From an uncultured Burkholderiales bacterium (GTDB taxonomy: Bacteria; Pseudomonadota; Gammaproteobacteria; Burkholderiales; Burkholderiaceae_C), in contig CALBSC010000071.1 in the NCBI GenBank assembly GCA_937927685.1, positions 27,153 to 91,152 on the forward strand: a DNA stretch of 64,000 nucleotides, in the 5' to 3' direction. A model generated the notes under the pieces. The model was not told where the DNA came from, made no database searches, and saw only the letters and a list, made by a program, of their open reading frames with translations. Numbering within the stretch: the stretch's first letter is position 1; every line of letters starts with the position of its first letter. Made by a program: the position numbers and the translations under genes. Below are positions 34,849 to 44,045 of this stretch, in pieces.

Positions 34849-37800
34849 TCAAGTGGTCTTGAGCAAACCTTTGAGCGCTGTTTGCAAACGACGCGCCTGA
34901 TCCGCGTCGTAGCTGGCGCCCAGCACGCGCGCGGTGTCCAGTGTCCAGGTCTGTGCCGGTGCCGGATCGTTGCGGCGGGTGAGCATTTGCAACTGCAAGG
35001 CACGGCGAGCGGGCACATGGGCGGCGGGGCTGGGCACATCGGCGGCCATCTCGAGGCGCAGCAAAGCCTCGGCGGCGTCTCCACTCGGCGATTGCGAGAC
35101 GGCCTGCACCCAGGCCTGGCGCTGGGGTGCCTGTAAACGGCTGCCCAACTCCTTCAACGGGGGGATCTGATCGGCCTGGCGTTGTTCCCAGGCGGTGAGC
35201 AGTTGGGTCAGCGCCTCGCCGTGGGCTTGTGCGGCCAGTTTGCGCAAGGTCTGCTGGGCCTGCTCAAGCGCATTGCGCTGGGCGCGAAAGGCGGTATCGC
35301 CCAGACGCGGGCCGCGGGCATCCATGCCCTCTCGGCCATCACGTCCTTCACGGCGATCAAAGCCACGGGCACTGTCGCGCGGGCCGCGGGCATCGCGACC
35401 ATCCCGACCGCCGGGTCCCCCTGGACGGCCTCGGTCCCCCGGGCGGGCACCTCGACCGTCACGACCGGTGGCCGGTTCGGTGCGTTTCTGACCCGGACGG
35501 TCATCCCCGCGAACGGCGACAACGGGCTTCTTGGCCACGGTGGGCGCAGGTGCTGGCGGTGCAGCAATGGCGGCTTCAGCAGCGGGGGGCTCAGTCGTGT
35601 CTGACGGGGCAGCGGTGGCGGACTCGGCCGACTCATCACCGGAGTTGACGGGCGTGTCTGTGGTTGCATCACTTGGGGCGAGCGCAACGTCTTGCGTGGG
35701 GAGCGCAGCAGCCGTCTCGGACGGCGTGTCTGCTGACGGCTGCTCGGCGGGCGCACTGGCGACCGCTTCTGTCGCAGCAGGCTCAGGTGCGGGCTCTCCA
35801 GCGGCAGCCAAGCCTGCTCCCGTGGCCGCTGCAGCCAGTTCGCTGCTCGCGGCCTCTGCGTGGGCTGCCGTGGCCGCCGCCACAGCCGCTGCCTGGCCCC
35901 GGGTGGCCTGCTCCAGGGCTTGCATGGCGGCGCGGATCTGGGCGGCATCGCCACGCTGGGTGGCACTCTCGAGTGCCTTGGCGGCTTGAATGACCGCCTG
36001 ATCTAGCGCGGAGACGGCTGCAGCAGCCTGCTCGCGCTGCTGGGTCTTGCGCTGGAAGGCTTCGTCGATGGGCTTGCGGAAGGCGTCCCAGAGCTTTTGT
36101 TCCTGGCGGCGATCCAGCGCCACCCCCTGCGACTCCTGTTGCCAGCGCTGTTGCAGAGATTTCACGGCATCGATGCGCAGGTGCGGTTCTGCCGACAGGG
36201 CCTTGGCTTCCTCGATCAACGCGTGTCGCTGCGCCAGGCTGGCCTTCTGCACGGCGGCCAGGGGACCCTGAGCCGCCTGGAAGGCCGCTTTCCACAGGGG
36301 CTGCACTTCGTTGAACACTTTTTCGCTGACATGACCGGCCTCGCGCCAGCGGTCGGAGAACTGATAGAGGGCACGGTTGACGGCCTTCCAGTCGGGGCCC
36401 GACGCGTGCGCAGCCGCCCAGGCCTTGAGCTCTTCAATCAGGGCCAACCGTTGAGCACGGTGCTCAGCGCTTTCGGCGCGCACTTTGTCGAGCCAGCTTT
36501 CCACCACCTTGTGCGCGCGGTTGCACGCCTGGTCAAAGCGCTTCCACAGGGCGTGGTTGGGCAGGCCGCCCTGGTCGGTTTGTTTCCACTCCTCGCGCAG
36601 TTGCCGCAAGGCCTCCTGCATTTTCCGCCCGCCCATGACAGGCACCCAGGTGATGCGCTCCTTGGTGGCGGTGGTGGGGGTGCTGATGGCGGGAGTTGCG
36701 TCGGCTGCGGCTGCAGTCGGGGTATCGGTGCGGGTGTCGGTGGTGGGGGCAGCGGCCGGCACGTCGGCATCAGCTGCCGGGGCGGTTGCGCCCGCCTCAT
36801 TCGCCGCCTCATTCGCCGCCTCATTCGCCGCCTCATTCGCCGCCTCATTCGCCGACTCGTTCACCGGCTTGTGGTCAGTTGTCGGTGCAGAAACCGCCGA
36901 GGCCTCAGCGGCCTGGGGGTCCTGCGGGACGACTGCGTCCTGCACTGGCGTTTTGCCTCCGCCCGCCTTGGCTGGGCCGGTGGCGGGCACTTTCTCCACC
37001 ACTTTCTTGAACAAGGCTTCGGCGCGGGTCACCAGGTCCTGACGGATCTGGTCGGCGCGCCAGCGTTGCCAGCCCTCGAGTTCGCTGGCGGCGGCCAACA
37101 CGCCTTGGGCATGGTGCTCGAATTTTTCGTCCAGCCAGCGACCCTGCTCACGCAATGCCTGCCGCACGGCCGCGGCAGCGCCAGCACTGGCCTTGCCGTG
37201 GCCTTGGGCGAGCTCTTGCTCGAGCACCACCAGCACGGCTTGGACCGCCGCTTGCGCCTGGGCACGCTGGGCCGGGTCAATGCGCGGTTTGGCCGGAGCC
37301 GGAGCGACCGGGGTGCCGGTGCGGGCGGCACGCAGCTGATCGGCCCAGGCCGGGACTGCCGGCAAATCGAGGGACGGGTCACCCGCCGCCCGGATGGTAT
37401 GCGTCAATGCCGCATCAAACGCCTCCCAGACCGCCGTGAGTTGCTGGCCGCTGGACTGCAGCATGGGTGGAAAGCGGGCATCCACGCACGCCCAGTTGGC
37501 GTCGCTGGTGAGGGTCAGGCCATCGGACTGCAGGCGCTGCAGATCGGCGGCCAGGGTGTCGCGCTGGCTCTGGGCCTCCTCCCAGGGCTTGGTAGACAGC
37601 ATTTCGATGCGCTGAGCCATCATCATGCTGGCCTCTCGCTGAACCTGGGCGCGGTGCTGCAGGTCCTCGATGCCCTTGACGCGTTCGGCCAGCTGGTTTT
37701 TCAGGGTGGCCAGGGGCTCACGGGACAGTGGCGCACCGGCCTTGGCGGCGTCACGCTGCCAGGCCATGGCGTCAGCCAGGTTGATCCGGGGGGCATCGCG

Positions 37801-38076
37801 CAGGGCTTCGCCTTTGTGGGCCCATTCGAGAGCCAGGGTATCCTGGGCTTTTGCACGGCGCAGTTCTTCGAGCTTTTCGCGCAGCGCCTTGGCGGCACCC
37901 TTGTCACGGGTACTCATCTCACGGAACACCTCCTGCATGGACTCGACCGAGGGATCGGTGGCCAACCACTCACGCAAGCGGGCGGAACGCTCGCCGGAGG
38001 TGGGGGCGGAAAAGGCGCCACCAGTCAGCGCGTCAAGTTTCTGGGGATCGTTCTGCGGGGAGGAGGAAGAGGTCAC
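34849..38076 (-). CDS. Very long DUF349-containing protein
   Basis: The product is about 1075 residues from a GTG at 38076; no nearby ATG fits. It contains several DUF349-type helical repeats (for example WKAVNRALYQFSDRWREAGHV; EWKQTDQGGLPNHALWKRFDQACNRAHK). An Ala/Glu/Pro-rich linker includes a tandem ANEA repeat, and an RGD/Gly-rich disordered stretch (about residues 880-950) precedes the C-terminal helical part. DUF349 proteins are widespread in Burkholderiales; E. coli YgfB-like or RNA-binding roles have not been settled. I cannot assign a function. Low-complexity composition explains the many open antisense frames here. Confidence 0.8.
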   Translation of the reverse strand: MTSSSSPQNDPQKLDALTGGAFSAPTSGERSARLREWLATDPSVESMQEVFREMSTRDKGAAKALREKLEELRRAKAQDTLALEWAHKGEALRDAPRINLADAMAWQRDAAKAGAPLSREPLATLKNQLAERVKGIEDLQHRAQVQREASMMMAQRIEMLSTKPWEEAQSQRDTLAADLQRLQSDGLTLTSDANWACVDARFPPMLQSSGQQLTAVWEAFDAALTHTIRAAGDPSLDLPAVPAWADQLRAARTGTPVAPAPAKPRIDPAQRAQAQAAVQAVLVVLEQELAQGHGKASAGAAAAVRQALREQGRWLDEKFEHHAQGVLAAASELEGWQRWRADQIRQDLVTRAEALFKKVVEKVPATGPAKAGGGKTPVQDAVVPQDPQAAEASAVSAPTTDHKPVNESANEAANEAANEAANEAANEAGATAPAADADVPAAAPTTDTRTDTPTAAAADATPAISTPTTATKERITWVPVMGGRKMQEALRQLREEWKQTDQGGLPNHALWKRFDQACNRAHKVVESWLDKVRAESAEHRAQRLALIEELKAWAAAHASGPDWKAVNRALYQFSDRWREAGHVSEKVFNEVQPLWKAAFQAAQGPLAAVQKASLAQRHALIEEAKALSAEPHLRIDAVKSLQQRWQQESQGVALDRRQEQKLWDAFRKPIDEAFQRKTQQREQAAAAVSALDQAVIQAAKALESATQRGDAAQIRAAMQALEQATRGQAAAVAAATAAHAEAASSELAAAATGAGLAAAGEPAPEPAATEAVASAPAEQPSADTPSETAAALPTQDVALAPSDATTDTPVNSGDESAESATAAPSDTTEPPAAEAAIAAPPAPAPTVAKKPVVAVRGDDRPGQKRTEPATGRDGRGARPGDRGRPGGPGGRDGRDARGPRDSARGFDRREGRDGREGMDARGPRLGDTAFRAQRNALEQAQQTLRKLAAQAHGEALTQLLTAWEQRQADQIPPLKELGSRLQAPQRQAWVQAVSQSPSGDAAEALLRLEMAADVPSPAAHVPARRALQLQMLTRRNDPAPAQTWTLDTARVLGASYDADQARRLQTALKGLLKTT
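36794..36853. repeat. 12-base tandem repeat inside the DUF349 gene
   Basis: Five perfect copies of GCCTCATTCGCC (plus-strand reading) are followed by a decayed sixth. On the coding strand they encode repeated Asn-Glu-Ala-Ala in a disordered linker. In-frame unit length means copy-number changes would not break the gene. Confidence 0.92.
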
Positions 38077-38622
38077 GTCAACGGCCTGAAGGGGAAATCG
38101 CACAAGGAGCCGGACCCTGACCAATGTGGTGCGGGGCAGCCCGAGGAAACCTGTATTGTCGCCGCTGGACGACACCCGCGCCAACCTTGGCATCACGGCA
38201 CCCGGACGCCCGCGTGCATTGGTCGACCCGCCAGCTGGGATTCATCGGGGTTTGAGCTGGGCTTGGGCGGGGCTTGGGCGGGGCTTGGGCGGGGCTTGCC
38301 TTCAAGGGCTTGGGCTGCGCGTACCAGGCCTTTTCAGGTCAACCCGGAGGGGTTGGACAGCTCCATTTTGCCGAGATTTAAATTCTTTTGTATTATTTTC
38401 TGGGCATATTGCTCCCAGGCAGCGGCCCCCCAGACGTTAAAATAAGCCCATCACAACCCGTTCGGGGAGGTGACATCCGCTGCGCCATTCGGCCTGCCCG
38501 GTTCTCGCTGGCACCCGCCCAGCCTCACGATCCCCGCCGGCCCCACTCGAAGGATGGCCCCACGCAAGTTGGCGCACGACGCTGCCCAACCTGCCGCCAT
38601 CCTCCTTCGGAAAGGAAACCCC
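38077..38622. other. 546-base gap between DUF349 and lytic transglycosylase genes
   Basis: No gene with coding character is apparent. The gap holds a GC-rich 11-base tandem repeat (38261-38298) and an AT-rich patch at about 38375-38445, unusual for this genome, which probably contains the promoter for the lytic transglycosylase gene. In-frame extension of that gene to 38470 is possible but unlike its family. Confidence 0.5.
38261..38298. repeat. 11-base tandem repeat GCTTGGGCGGG
   Basis: Three perfect copies of GCTTGGGCGGG (38261-38293) and a partial fourth lie in the divergent gap. The unit is close to one helical turn, so the G-runs recur on the same face of the DNA. Confidence 0.88.
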
Positions 38623-39459
38623 ATGACAGCGCTCGAAAAATTGAATCACGGGTTGCGAACCTTCGCGCAGGACGTGGCCCAGGGCTTTTTTGCCATCACG
38701 CACAGCGGCCTGGCCCTGCTGGGCCTGGCCGTGTTCTGCGTGGTGGTCACCCTGACCATGCGCCCCGATTTGCGCACCGCGGGGGAAGCCCGACTGATCA
38801 GCTGGCTGCAGGAGCGCCAGGTGGAGGAAACCGGGTTTCAAAGCGACTACGAGGCGGTGGACCGCGCCACGGCCACTGACCCGACCGGCTTGCCCACGCA
38901 GCAAGCCAACATTGCCTACTGGCTTAGCCGCAAATACCGCGTCGCGGCCGAGCCGCTCGGCGCGCTGGTGGCCGAGGCCTACGAACTGGGCCCGCGCAAC
39001 CAGCTTGACCCCACCCTCATCCTGGCGGTAATGGCCATCGAGTCCGGTTTCAATCCATTTGCCCAAAGCCCCGTGGGAGCCCAGGGTCTGATGCAGGTCA
39101 TGACCAAGGTGCACTCGGACAAATACGAGGGATTTGGCGGTCGACTGGCCGCCTTTGACCCGGTGGCCAACCTGCGCGTGGGGGTGAATGTGCTCAAGGA
39201 ATGCATCGCCCGGGCCGGTTCCCTGGAAGGGGGCCTGCGCCTGTACGTGGGCGCGGCCCACATCGAAGACAACAACGGCGGATACGCCGGCAAGGTCATC
39301 GCCGAAAACGACCGTCTCAAGCGCGTGGCCCAAGGGCATTCGGTGCCCACCATCCAGCCCACGGCCACCGCGGCGGTGGCCCAGAGCGTGGGCGACTTGT
39401 GGGAAAAAGCCCAAAAACTCGCGTCCTTCAAGGACAAGGAAGAGGACGTTTCGCGATAA
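38623..39459 (+). CDS. Membrane-anchored lytic transglycosylase (SLT domain)
   Basis: The 278-residue product has one N-terminal membrane segment (GLALLGLAVFCVVVTLTM, about residues 30-47) and an SLT domain with catalytic Glu in LAVMAIESGFNPFAQSPVGA and the GLMQVM motif, so it should cleave peptidoglycan glycan strands from the inner-membrane face of the periplasm. The ATG is preceded by AAAGGAAA. A further upstream in-frame extension is ignored. The glyA gene follows 211 bases downstream. Confidence 0.88.
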   Translation: MTALEKLNHGLRTFAQDVAQGFFAITHSGLALLGLAVFCVVVTLTMRPDLRTAGEARLISWLQERQVEETGFQSDYEAVDRATATDPTGLPTQQANIAYWLSRKYRVAAEPLGALVAEAYELGPRNQLDPTLILAVMAIESGFNPFAQSPVGAQGLMQVMTKVHSDKYEGFGGRLAAFDPVANLRVGVNVLKECIARAGSLEGGLRLYVGAAHIEDNNGGYAGKVIAENDRLKRVAQGHSVPTIQPTATAAVAQSVGDLWEKAQKLASFKDKEEDVSR

Positions 39460-39670
39460 ACTTGCCCGGCGCGCAACTGGCGATAGGCGTGTTCGGGCGG
39501 CCCTGAAGCCCCCTCACACCGCTGACGTGGACCCCGGCCTGAACCAGGCCCCAACCACTGGGAAGCGCGCCACCCCTCGAGGTGTGAAGCCGTTCGCCTG
39601 GGCAGCCCTGATGTAGGCCCGCGCCTGTGACGCGTCCTGCAAGGGGACCATCATCCAAAGGACTGCCACC

Positions 39671-40915
39671 ATGTACCACCGCAACACCCTGGTCGAACAG
39701 ACTGACCCCGAGATCTGGGCCGCCATCCAGGCCGAGAATGCCCGGCAAGAGCACCACATCGAGCTCATTGCCAGCGAGAACTACGCTTCGCCCGCTGTGA
39801 TGGCCGCTCAGGGTTCACAACTCACCAACAAATACGCCGAAGGCTACCCGGGCAAGCGCTACTACGGGGGCTGCGAGCACGTCGACGTGGCCGAGCAACT
39901 GGCGATTGACCGTCTGAAGCAACTGTTTGGCGCCGACGCCGCCAACGTGCAGCCGCACTGCGGCGCCTCGGCCAACGAGGCCGTGTTCCTGGCCTTCCTG
40001 AAGCCCGGCGACACCATCATGGGCATGTCGCTGGCCGAAGGCGGCCACCTCACGCACGGCATGCCGCTCAACATGAGCGGCAAGTGGTTCAACGTGGTGT
40101 CCTATGGCCTCAACGCCCAGGAAGCCATCGACTATGACGCAATGGAGAAGAAGGCCCACGAGCACAAGCCCAAGCTCATCGTGGCGGGTGCCTCGGCCTA
40201 CTCGCTGCACATTGACTTCGCCCGCTTTGCCAAGGTGGCCAAGGATGTGGGGGCGATCTTTTTGGTGGATATGGCGCACTACGCGGGCCTCATTGCCGCG
40301 GGCGTTTACCCCAACCCGGTGCCGCACGCCGACATCGTCACCTCCACCACCCACAAGAGCCTGCGCGGCCCGCGTGGTGGCATCATCCTGATGAAGGCCG
40401 AGCATGAAAAGACCATCAACAGCGCCATCTTCCCTGGCCTGCAAGGCGGTCCCCTGATGCACGTCATCGCGGCCAAGGCCGTGGCCTTCAAGGAAGCGTT
40501 GCAACCCGAGTTCAAGGTGTACCAGCAGCAAGTCGTGACCAATGCTCGCATCGTGGCCGAAACGCTCACGCAGCGCGGCCTGCGCATCGTGAGTGGCGGC
40601 ACACAAAGCCATGTGATGCTGGTGGACCTGCGCGCCAAGGGCATCACCGGCAAGGTGGCCGAGGCCGTGCTGGGCCAGGCGCACATGACGATCAACAAGA
40701 ACGCCATTCCCAACGACCCCGAAAAACCGATGGTCACCAGCGGTGTGCGCATCGGCACCCCGGCCATGACCACCCGCGGCTTCAAGGACGAGGAAGCACG
40801 CCAGACGGCCCACCTGATCGCCGACGTCCTGGACAACCCGAACGACGAGGCCAACATCGCAGCGGTGCGCGCCAAGGTGCACGCACTGACCAGCCGTTTC
40901 CCGGTCTACGGCTGA
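39671..40915 (+). CDS. glyA: Serine hydroxymethyltransferase
   Basis: GlyA interconverts serine and glycine with tetrahydrofolate, supplying one-carbon units that thyA and folA at the right end also use. The 414-residue product has SENYASPAVMAAQGS, YGGCEHVDVAE, and the PLP lysine Lys229 in STTHKSLRGPRGG. The 211-base leader upstream contains a small GGCCTG/CAGGCC hairpin but no riboswitch I recognise. nrdR follows 12 bases after the stop. Confidence 0.97.
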   Translation: MYHRNTLVEQTDPEIWAAIQAENARQEHHIELIASENYASPAVMAAQGSQLTNKYAEGYPGKRYYGGCEHVDVAEQLAIDRLKQLFGADAANVQPHCGASANEAVFLAFLKPGDTIMGMSLAEGGHLTHGMPLNMSGKWFNVVSYGLNAQEAIDYDAMEKKAHEHKPKLIVAGASAYSLHIDFARFAKVAKDVGAIFLVDMAHYAGLIAAGVYPNPVPHADIVTSTTHKSLRGPRGGIILMKAEHEKTINSAIFPGLQGGPLMHVIAAKAVAFKEALQPEFKVYQQQVVTNARIVAETLTQRGLRIVSGGTQSHVMLVDLRAKGITGKVAEAVLGQAHMTINKNAIPNDPEKPMVTSGVRIGTPAMTTRGFKDEEARQTAHLIADVLDNPNDEANIAAVRAKVHALTSRFPVYG

Positions 40916-40927
40916 TCGGGGCCGACG

Positions 40928-41377
40928 ATGAAGTGCCCGTTTTGCGCCCATCTTGAAACCCAGGTCGTGGAGACCCGGGTGTCGGAGGACGCCGATGTGG
41001 TGCGTCGTCGTCGTCAGTGCAGCGCCTGCGACAAGCGCTTCACCACCTACGAACGTCCCGATGTGACCTTCCCCGCCATCGTCAAGAAGGACGGGCGTCG
41101 CATCGAATACGACCGTGAGAAACTGCGTGCCTCGATGAACCTGTCGCTGCGCAAGCGGCCGGTGAGCACCGAGCAGGTCGACAGCGCCATTGAGCGCATC
41201 GAGGAACACCTGCTCACCCAGGGCCAGCGCGAAGTGGCCTCTACCCGCATCGGTGAGTGGGTGATGCGCGAACTTCGCAAGCTCGACAAAGTGGCCTACG
41301 TGCGCTTTGCCAGCGTCTACCGCAGCTTTGAGGACATCGACGAGTTCAAGACGCTGGTGGACGAAGTTCGCCGCTGA
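40928..41377 (+). CDS. nrdR: Transcriptional repressor NrdR
   Basis: NrdR represses ribonucleotide reductase genes by sensing ATP/dATP. The 149-residue product has the N-terminal zinc ribbon (CPFC ... CSACDKRF) and an ATP-cone domain (about residues 48-138, with VKKDGRRIEYDREKL). Location directly after glyA is common in betaproteobacteria. The ATG at 40928 gives the canonical MKCPFC start. Confidence 0.96.
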   Translation: MKCPFCAHLETQVVETRVSEDADVVRRRRQCSACDKRFTTYERPDVTFPAIVKKDGRRIEYDREKLRASMNLSLRKRPVSTEQVDSAIERIEEHLLTQGQREVASTRIGEWVMRELRKLDKVAYVRFASVYRSFEDIDEFKTLVDEVRR

Positions 41378-41539
41378 CCACACGTCACGACCGGTCCCCC
41401 TGACGCGTTGAAGCGCCCGATGCCGGCGTGGTGCATCGCACGCTGCACAGGTGCAGGCATCACCACCATTCCCTGGCCCGTGGGCGGACATTCATCCGCA
41501 TGATGACGCTTTCTCTCCAGCCCGAAGCGGAGTCCAGGC

Positions 41540-42121
41540 ATGTCGTCAATTCCTCGCGTTGTTTTCCGTCACTGCACCGATCGGGGCCAGGTACCTCTGC
41601 GGCCGCCAGGGCCCCATCGTTGGGTCGGGTTACCTGCACCGGGCTTTTCATTGGCCGAGTGCCTGTGCGCGGTGGCGCTGGTGGCCACCCTGAGCCTGCT
41701 GGCACTGCCCTCGCTCGAATCGATGGCCCAGCGCGCGCGGGTGGACATGACGCGCGACCGCTGGTTGTCCGACCTCGATCTGGCACGCAGCTGGTCGGCA
41801 CGGCACGGGGCCGTGAGTGCGCTGACCCGCCGCACCGATTGTCCAGGTCTGGCGGATGCACGCGATTGGCGCTGCGGCTGGCAGGTGATCGCGACCCACA
41901 GCAACGAGGTGTTGAGCGACACACCCTTGCCGGGCGACATCGCCGTGGTCTTCAGCACCTCGACCGGCGAGTTGCGCATGGCTGCCAGCGGCGACCCGAT
42001 GAGCGCAGGGGCCAGCCTGCGCATCAAGCCCTGGCGGGCCGAGTGGGTGTCGCTGGCCACCACCATCTGCCTCAACATCGCGGGTCGCGTGCACTGGCAG
42101 CCGGGAGAAGGCTGCTCATGA
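41540..42121 (+). CDS. FimT/GspH-like minor pseudopilin
   Basis: The 193-residue product contains a type IV prepilin signature GFSLAECLCAVALVATLSLLALPS at about residues 35-58, with cleavage expected after the Gly and Glu at position +5. The leader before it, about 35 residues, is longer than normal, so the true start may be downstream although no ATG is close. The C-terminal half resembles FimT/GspH. It is the first of five overlapping genes for pilus-like proteins. Confidence 0.83.
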   Translation: MSSIPRVVFRHCTDRGQVPLRPPGPHRWVGLPAPGFSLAECLCAVALVATLSLLALPSLESMAQRARVDMTRDRWLSDLDLARSWSARHGAVSALTRRTDCPGLADARDWRCGWQVIATHSNEVLSDTPLPGDIAVVFSTSTGELRMAASGDPMSAGASLRIKPWRAEWVSLATTICLNIAGRVHWQPGEGCS

Positions 42122-42579
42122 TGTCGATGGGGTCCGTGTCGGCATGGCTGGTGAGTGCGCTGGGCATTGCGCCCCTGATGCTCAGCGCCTTCCAGGCCTT
42201 GCGCTGGGAGCGCGACAGCCTGGCCCAGGGGCAGGCCGTGTTGCTGGCACAAGACCTGTCGCACCGCCTGCAACTCAACGCGGCGGGCGCCCCCCATTAC
42301 CAGCTCACGTGGGGACAAGAGCCGACCGCACTCAACTGCCGTGATGCCCCGTGCTCGCGGGCGGATTGGGCGCAAGCCGATCTGGCCCAGTGGCGCTCGC
42401 ACGTGGGGCTGGTACTGCCCGAGGGCGATGCCTGGCTGCAAGCCGCGGCCGGGTCAAGCAGCCGCTGGCTCGTGCTGGCCTGGTCCTCGGACGCGGGTCG
42501 TGAAGCCGGTCTCAGCGCACAGGTCCCGGCCCCCTGCCCCGAGGGCAAACGCTGCCTGGCCTGGGTGCTCAACCCCTGA
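42118..42579 (+). CDS. Degenerate PilV-like minor pilin
   Basis: This 153-residue protein has a hydrophobic N-terminal segment (SAWLVSALGIAPLMLSAFQALRW) followed by a run like that of PilV (GQAVLLAQDLSHRLQLN) and a cysteine pair near residues 75 and 80. It lacks the Gly cleavage site and Glu5 of class III signal peptides. The ATG overlaps the fimT-like stop by 4 bases. Assignment rests on order and helix pattern. Confidence 0.65.
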   Translation: MMSMGSVSAWLVSALGIAPLMLSAFQALRWERDSLAQGQAVLLAQDLSHRLQLNAAGAPHYQLTWGQEPTALNCRDAPCSRADWAQADLAQWRSHVGLVLPEGDAWLQAAAGSSSRWLVLAWSSDAGREAGLSAQVPAPCPEGKRCLAWVLNP

Positions 42580-42588
42580 AAGTCCGCC

Positions 42589-43296
42589 ATGTTGCTGAGC
42601 GACAGCTTGCTGGCCATGAGCATTTCACTGGGGGCGTTGGCCGCCAGCCTGCAGTCCTGGAGCCACCTGCGTGCGTCGCAACAAACCCTGCAGGCCCTTG
42701 AGCAGACGCACGCGCAACAGCGCGAAGTCCAGCGCCTGCTCGAACGCATCAGCCTGAGCGCGGGCGCCACCCGGGTCACCACCAACGCATCAGGCGCCGC
42801 ACAATGGGTCAGCAAGAGCGCGGCCCTCAGCGCCAGCGAAGGCGTTCGTGACGACACGCTGACCTGGACGGTTCCCCGCGAGATCGACCCGCGCGACTGC
42901 CAGGGCAACCAGGCCTCCACCCTGGACCTCATCGGCCACCAGTTCAAGCTGAGCACCAAGCAGGAACTGAGTTGCAAGGATCCCCTGCGATCCGGCACCC
43001 TGTTCCAGGCACTGGCCGAACGGGTGGAGGATCTGCAGGCCCTGTACGCTGAAGCCTCGGCGTCGGCGGGTACCGCCCCGGCGCAAGCCGCGTTGCAGTG
43101 GAAAACGGCAGACCAGGTCCTCGATTGGCGGCAGGTGCGCGCTGTGAACCTGTGTTTGCGCTGGGCCAGCCCGAACAAGGTGGCACAGGCCAGTGCCAGC
43201 CTGAGGGGATGTCAGGGCGAAGCAGTGGCTGCCGACGGCCGCCTGCGCCGGCTTCAACGCATCACCCTGCAACTGGCCAGCCGGGGGGATGGATGA
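42589..43296 (+). CDS. PilW-like minor pilin
   Basis: The 235-residue product starts MLLSDSLLAMSISLGALAAS, a hydrophobic segment continuing into a helix (SQQTLQALEQTHAQQREVQRLL) as in PilW. No prepilin leader or Glu5 is seen; Asp takes a similar place. Four cysteines in the C-terminal part could make disulfides. It is in the fimT-pilV-pilW-pilX-like order, and its stop overlaps the next start. Confidence 0.68.
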   Translation: MLLSDSLLAMSISLGALAASLQSWSHLRASQQTLQALEQTHAQQREVQRLLERISLSAGATRVTTNASGAAQWVSKSAALSASEGVRDDTLTWTVPREIDPRDCQGNQASTLDLIGHQFKLSTKQELSCKDPLRSGTLFQALAERVEDLQALYAEASASAGTAPAQAALQWKTADQVLDWRQVRAVNLCLRWASPNKVAQASASLRGCQGEAVAADGRLRRLQRITLQLASRGDG

Positions 43297-44045
43297 GACG
43301 CATTCCCCGGGCTGGCCAGCAGCGTCTCGGCTGGCGGAAAGGGTCATTCGGCTGGCGATGTTGCGTGCGGGGCTTCGCCCTGCCCGTCCTGCTGCTCCTC
43401 ATGAGCTTGATGGGCTCTCTGGTGCTGAGCCTGTGGCGCAGCGCCATCACCCGCGAGGCGCTGGCGGGTGCCGATGCCGACCGGTTACAGGCCCGACAGG
43501 CTGCCCGCGCCCTGATTCGGGAAGCCCAGCAGGACATCCTTGCCACCACACCCGACAGCCGACACACCCCGGGACCGGATGGCTCCAACCAGGCATTTTT
43601 TCCGCAGGACATGTCGGTCTGGCCCAGCTTGATGGCCCGGTTGCAGGGGCGGGGCGCGCTGCCTTGTCATGAAGGCATCTGCCTGGCGATGCCCAGCGCG
43701 GACACCACGGTCAGCAGTTGGACCGCACGCCTGTCCGCCGCGGCCAGCCCCGGGCAGTTTGTGCGCCGTGCGGCAGGCAGCGACCCACTGACCGCCCAGC
43801 TGTACCCGGGCACCGCCGGGTACTGGGTCGAGGTGATGCCCTTTGACAGCGGGACCACCGCCATCTCGGCACAGATCGATGCGACGCCGGGTTTGCCGCC
43901 CCTGGTGTACCGCATCACCAGCTATGTACAGGGTCGGTTACCGGGTACCCAGGTGGTTCAGCAAGTGCTGTGGCTGGCCAACACCCAGGCCCCGGATCGC
44001 GCCAACGCGTCCCGGGTGTTGCAATGGCGTGAGTGGTTGCCATGA
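43293..44045 (+). CDS. PilX-like minor pilin
   Basis: The 250-residue product has a basic N-terminal leader (about 27 residues) then GFALPVLLLLMSLMGSLVLSLWRSA and a helix rich in Ala/Arg (DRLQARQAARALIREAQQDI), as in PilX. Cys pairs occur in LPCHEGICLAMP. It overlaps the preceding and following genes by 4 bases. A typical PilX works with PilY1, which is not encoded here. Confidence 0.68.
   Translation: MRRIPRAGQQRLGWRKGSFGWRCCVRGFALPVLLLLMSLMGSLVLSLWRSAITREALAGADADRLQARQAARALIREAQQDILATTPDSRHTPGPDGSNQAFFPQDMSVWPSLMARLQGRGALPCHEGICLAMPSADTTVSSWTARLSAAASPGQFVRRAAGSDPLTAQLYPGTAGYWVEVMPFDSGTTAISAQIDATPGLPPLVYRITSYVQGRLPGTQVVQQVLWLANTQAPDRANASRVLQWREWLP

Noticed and set aside
34849..38445. Very long open plus-strand frames opposite the DUF349 gene (for example 36097-38445)
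   Set aside because: They are antisense to a well-supported gene and arise from its GC-rich, Ala/Glu-rich codon composition; translations have no known domains and no ribosome-binding site.
39460..39670. Possible glycine or other riboswitch before glyA
   Set aside because: No conserved riboswitch core found by eye; only a small hairpin GGCCTG/CAGGCC.
39815..41491. Long minus-strand frame opposite glyA and nrdR
   Set aside because: It is a shadow of two conserved genes; the translation is His/Gly/Arg-rich with no family motif.
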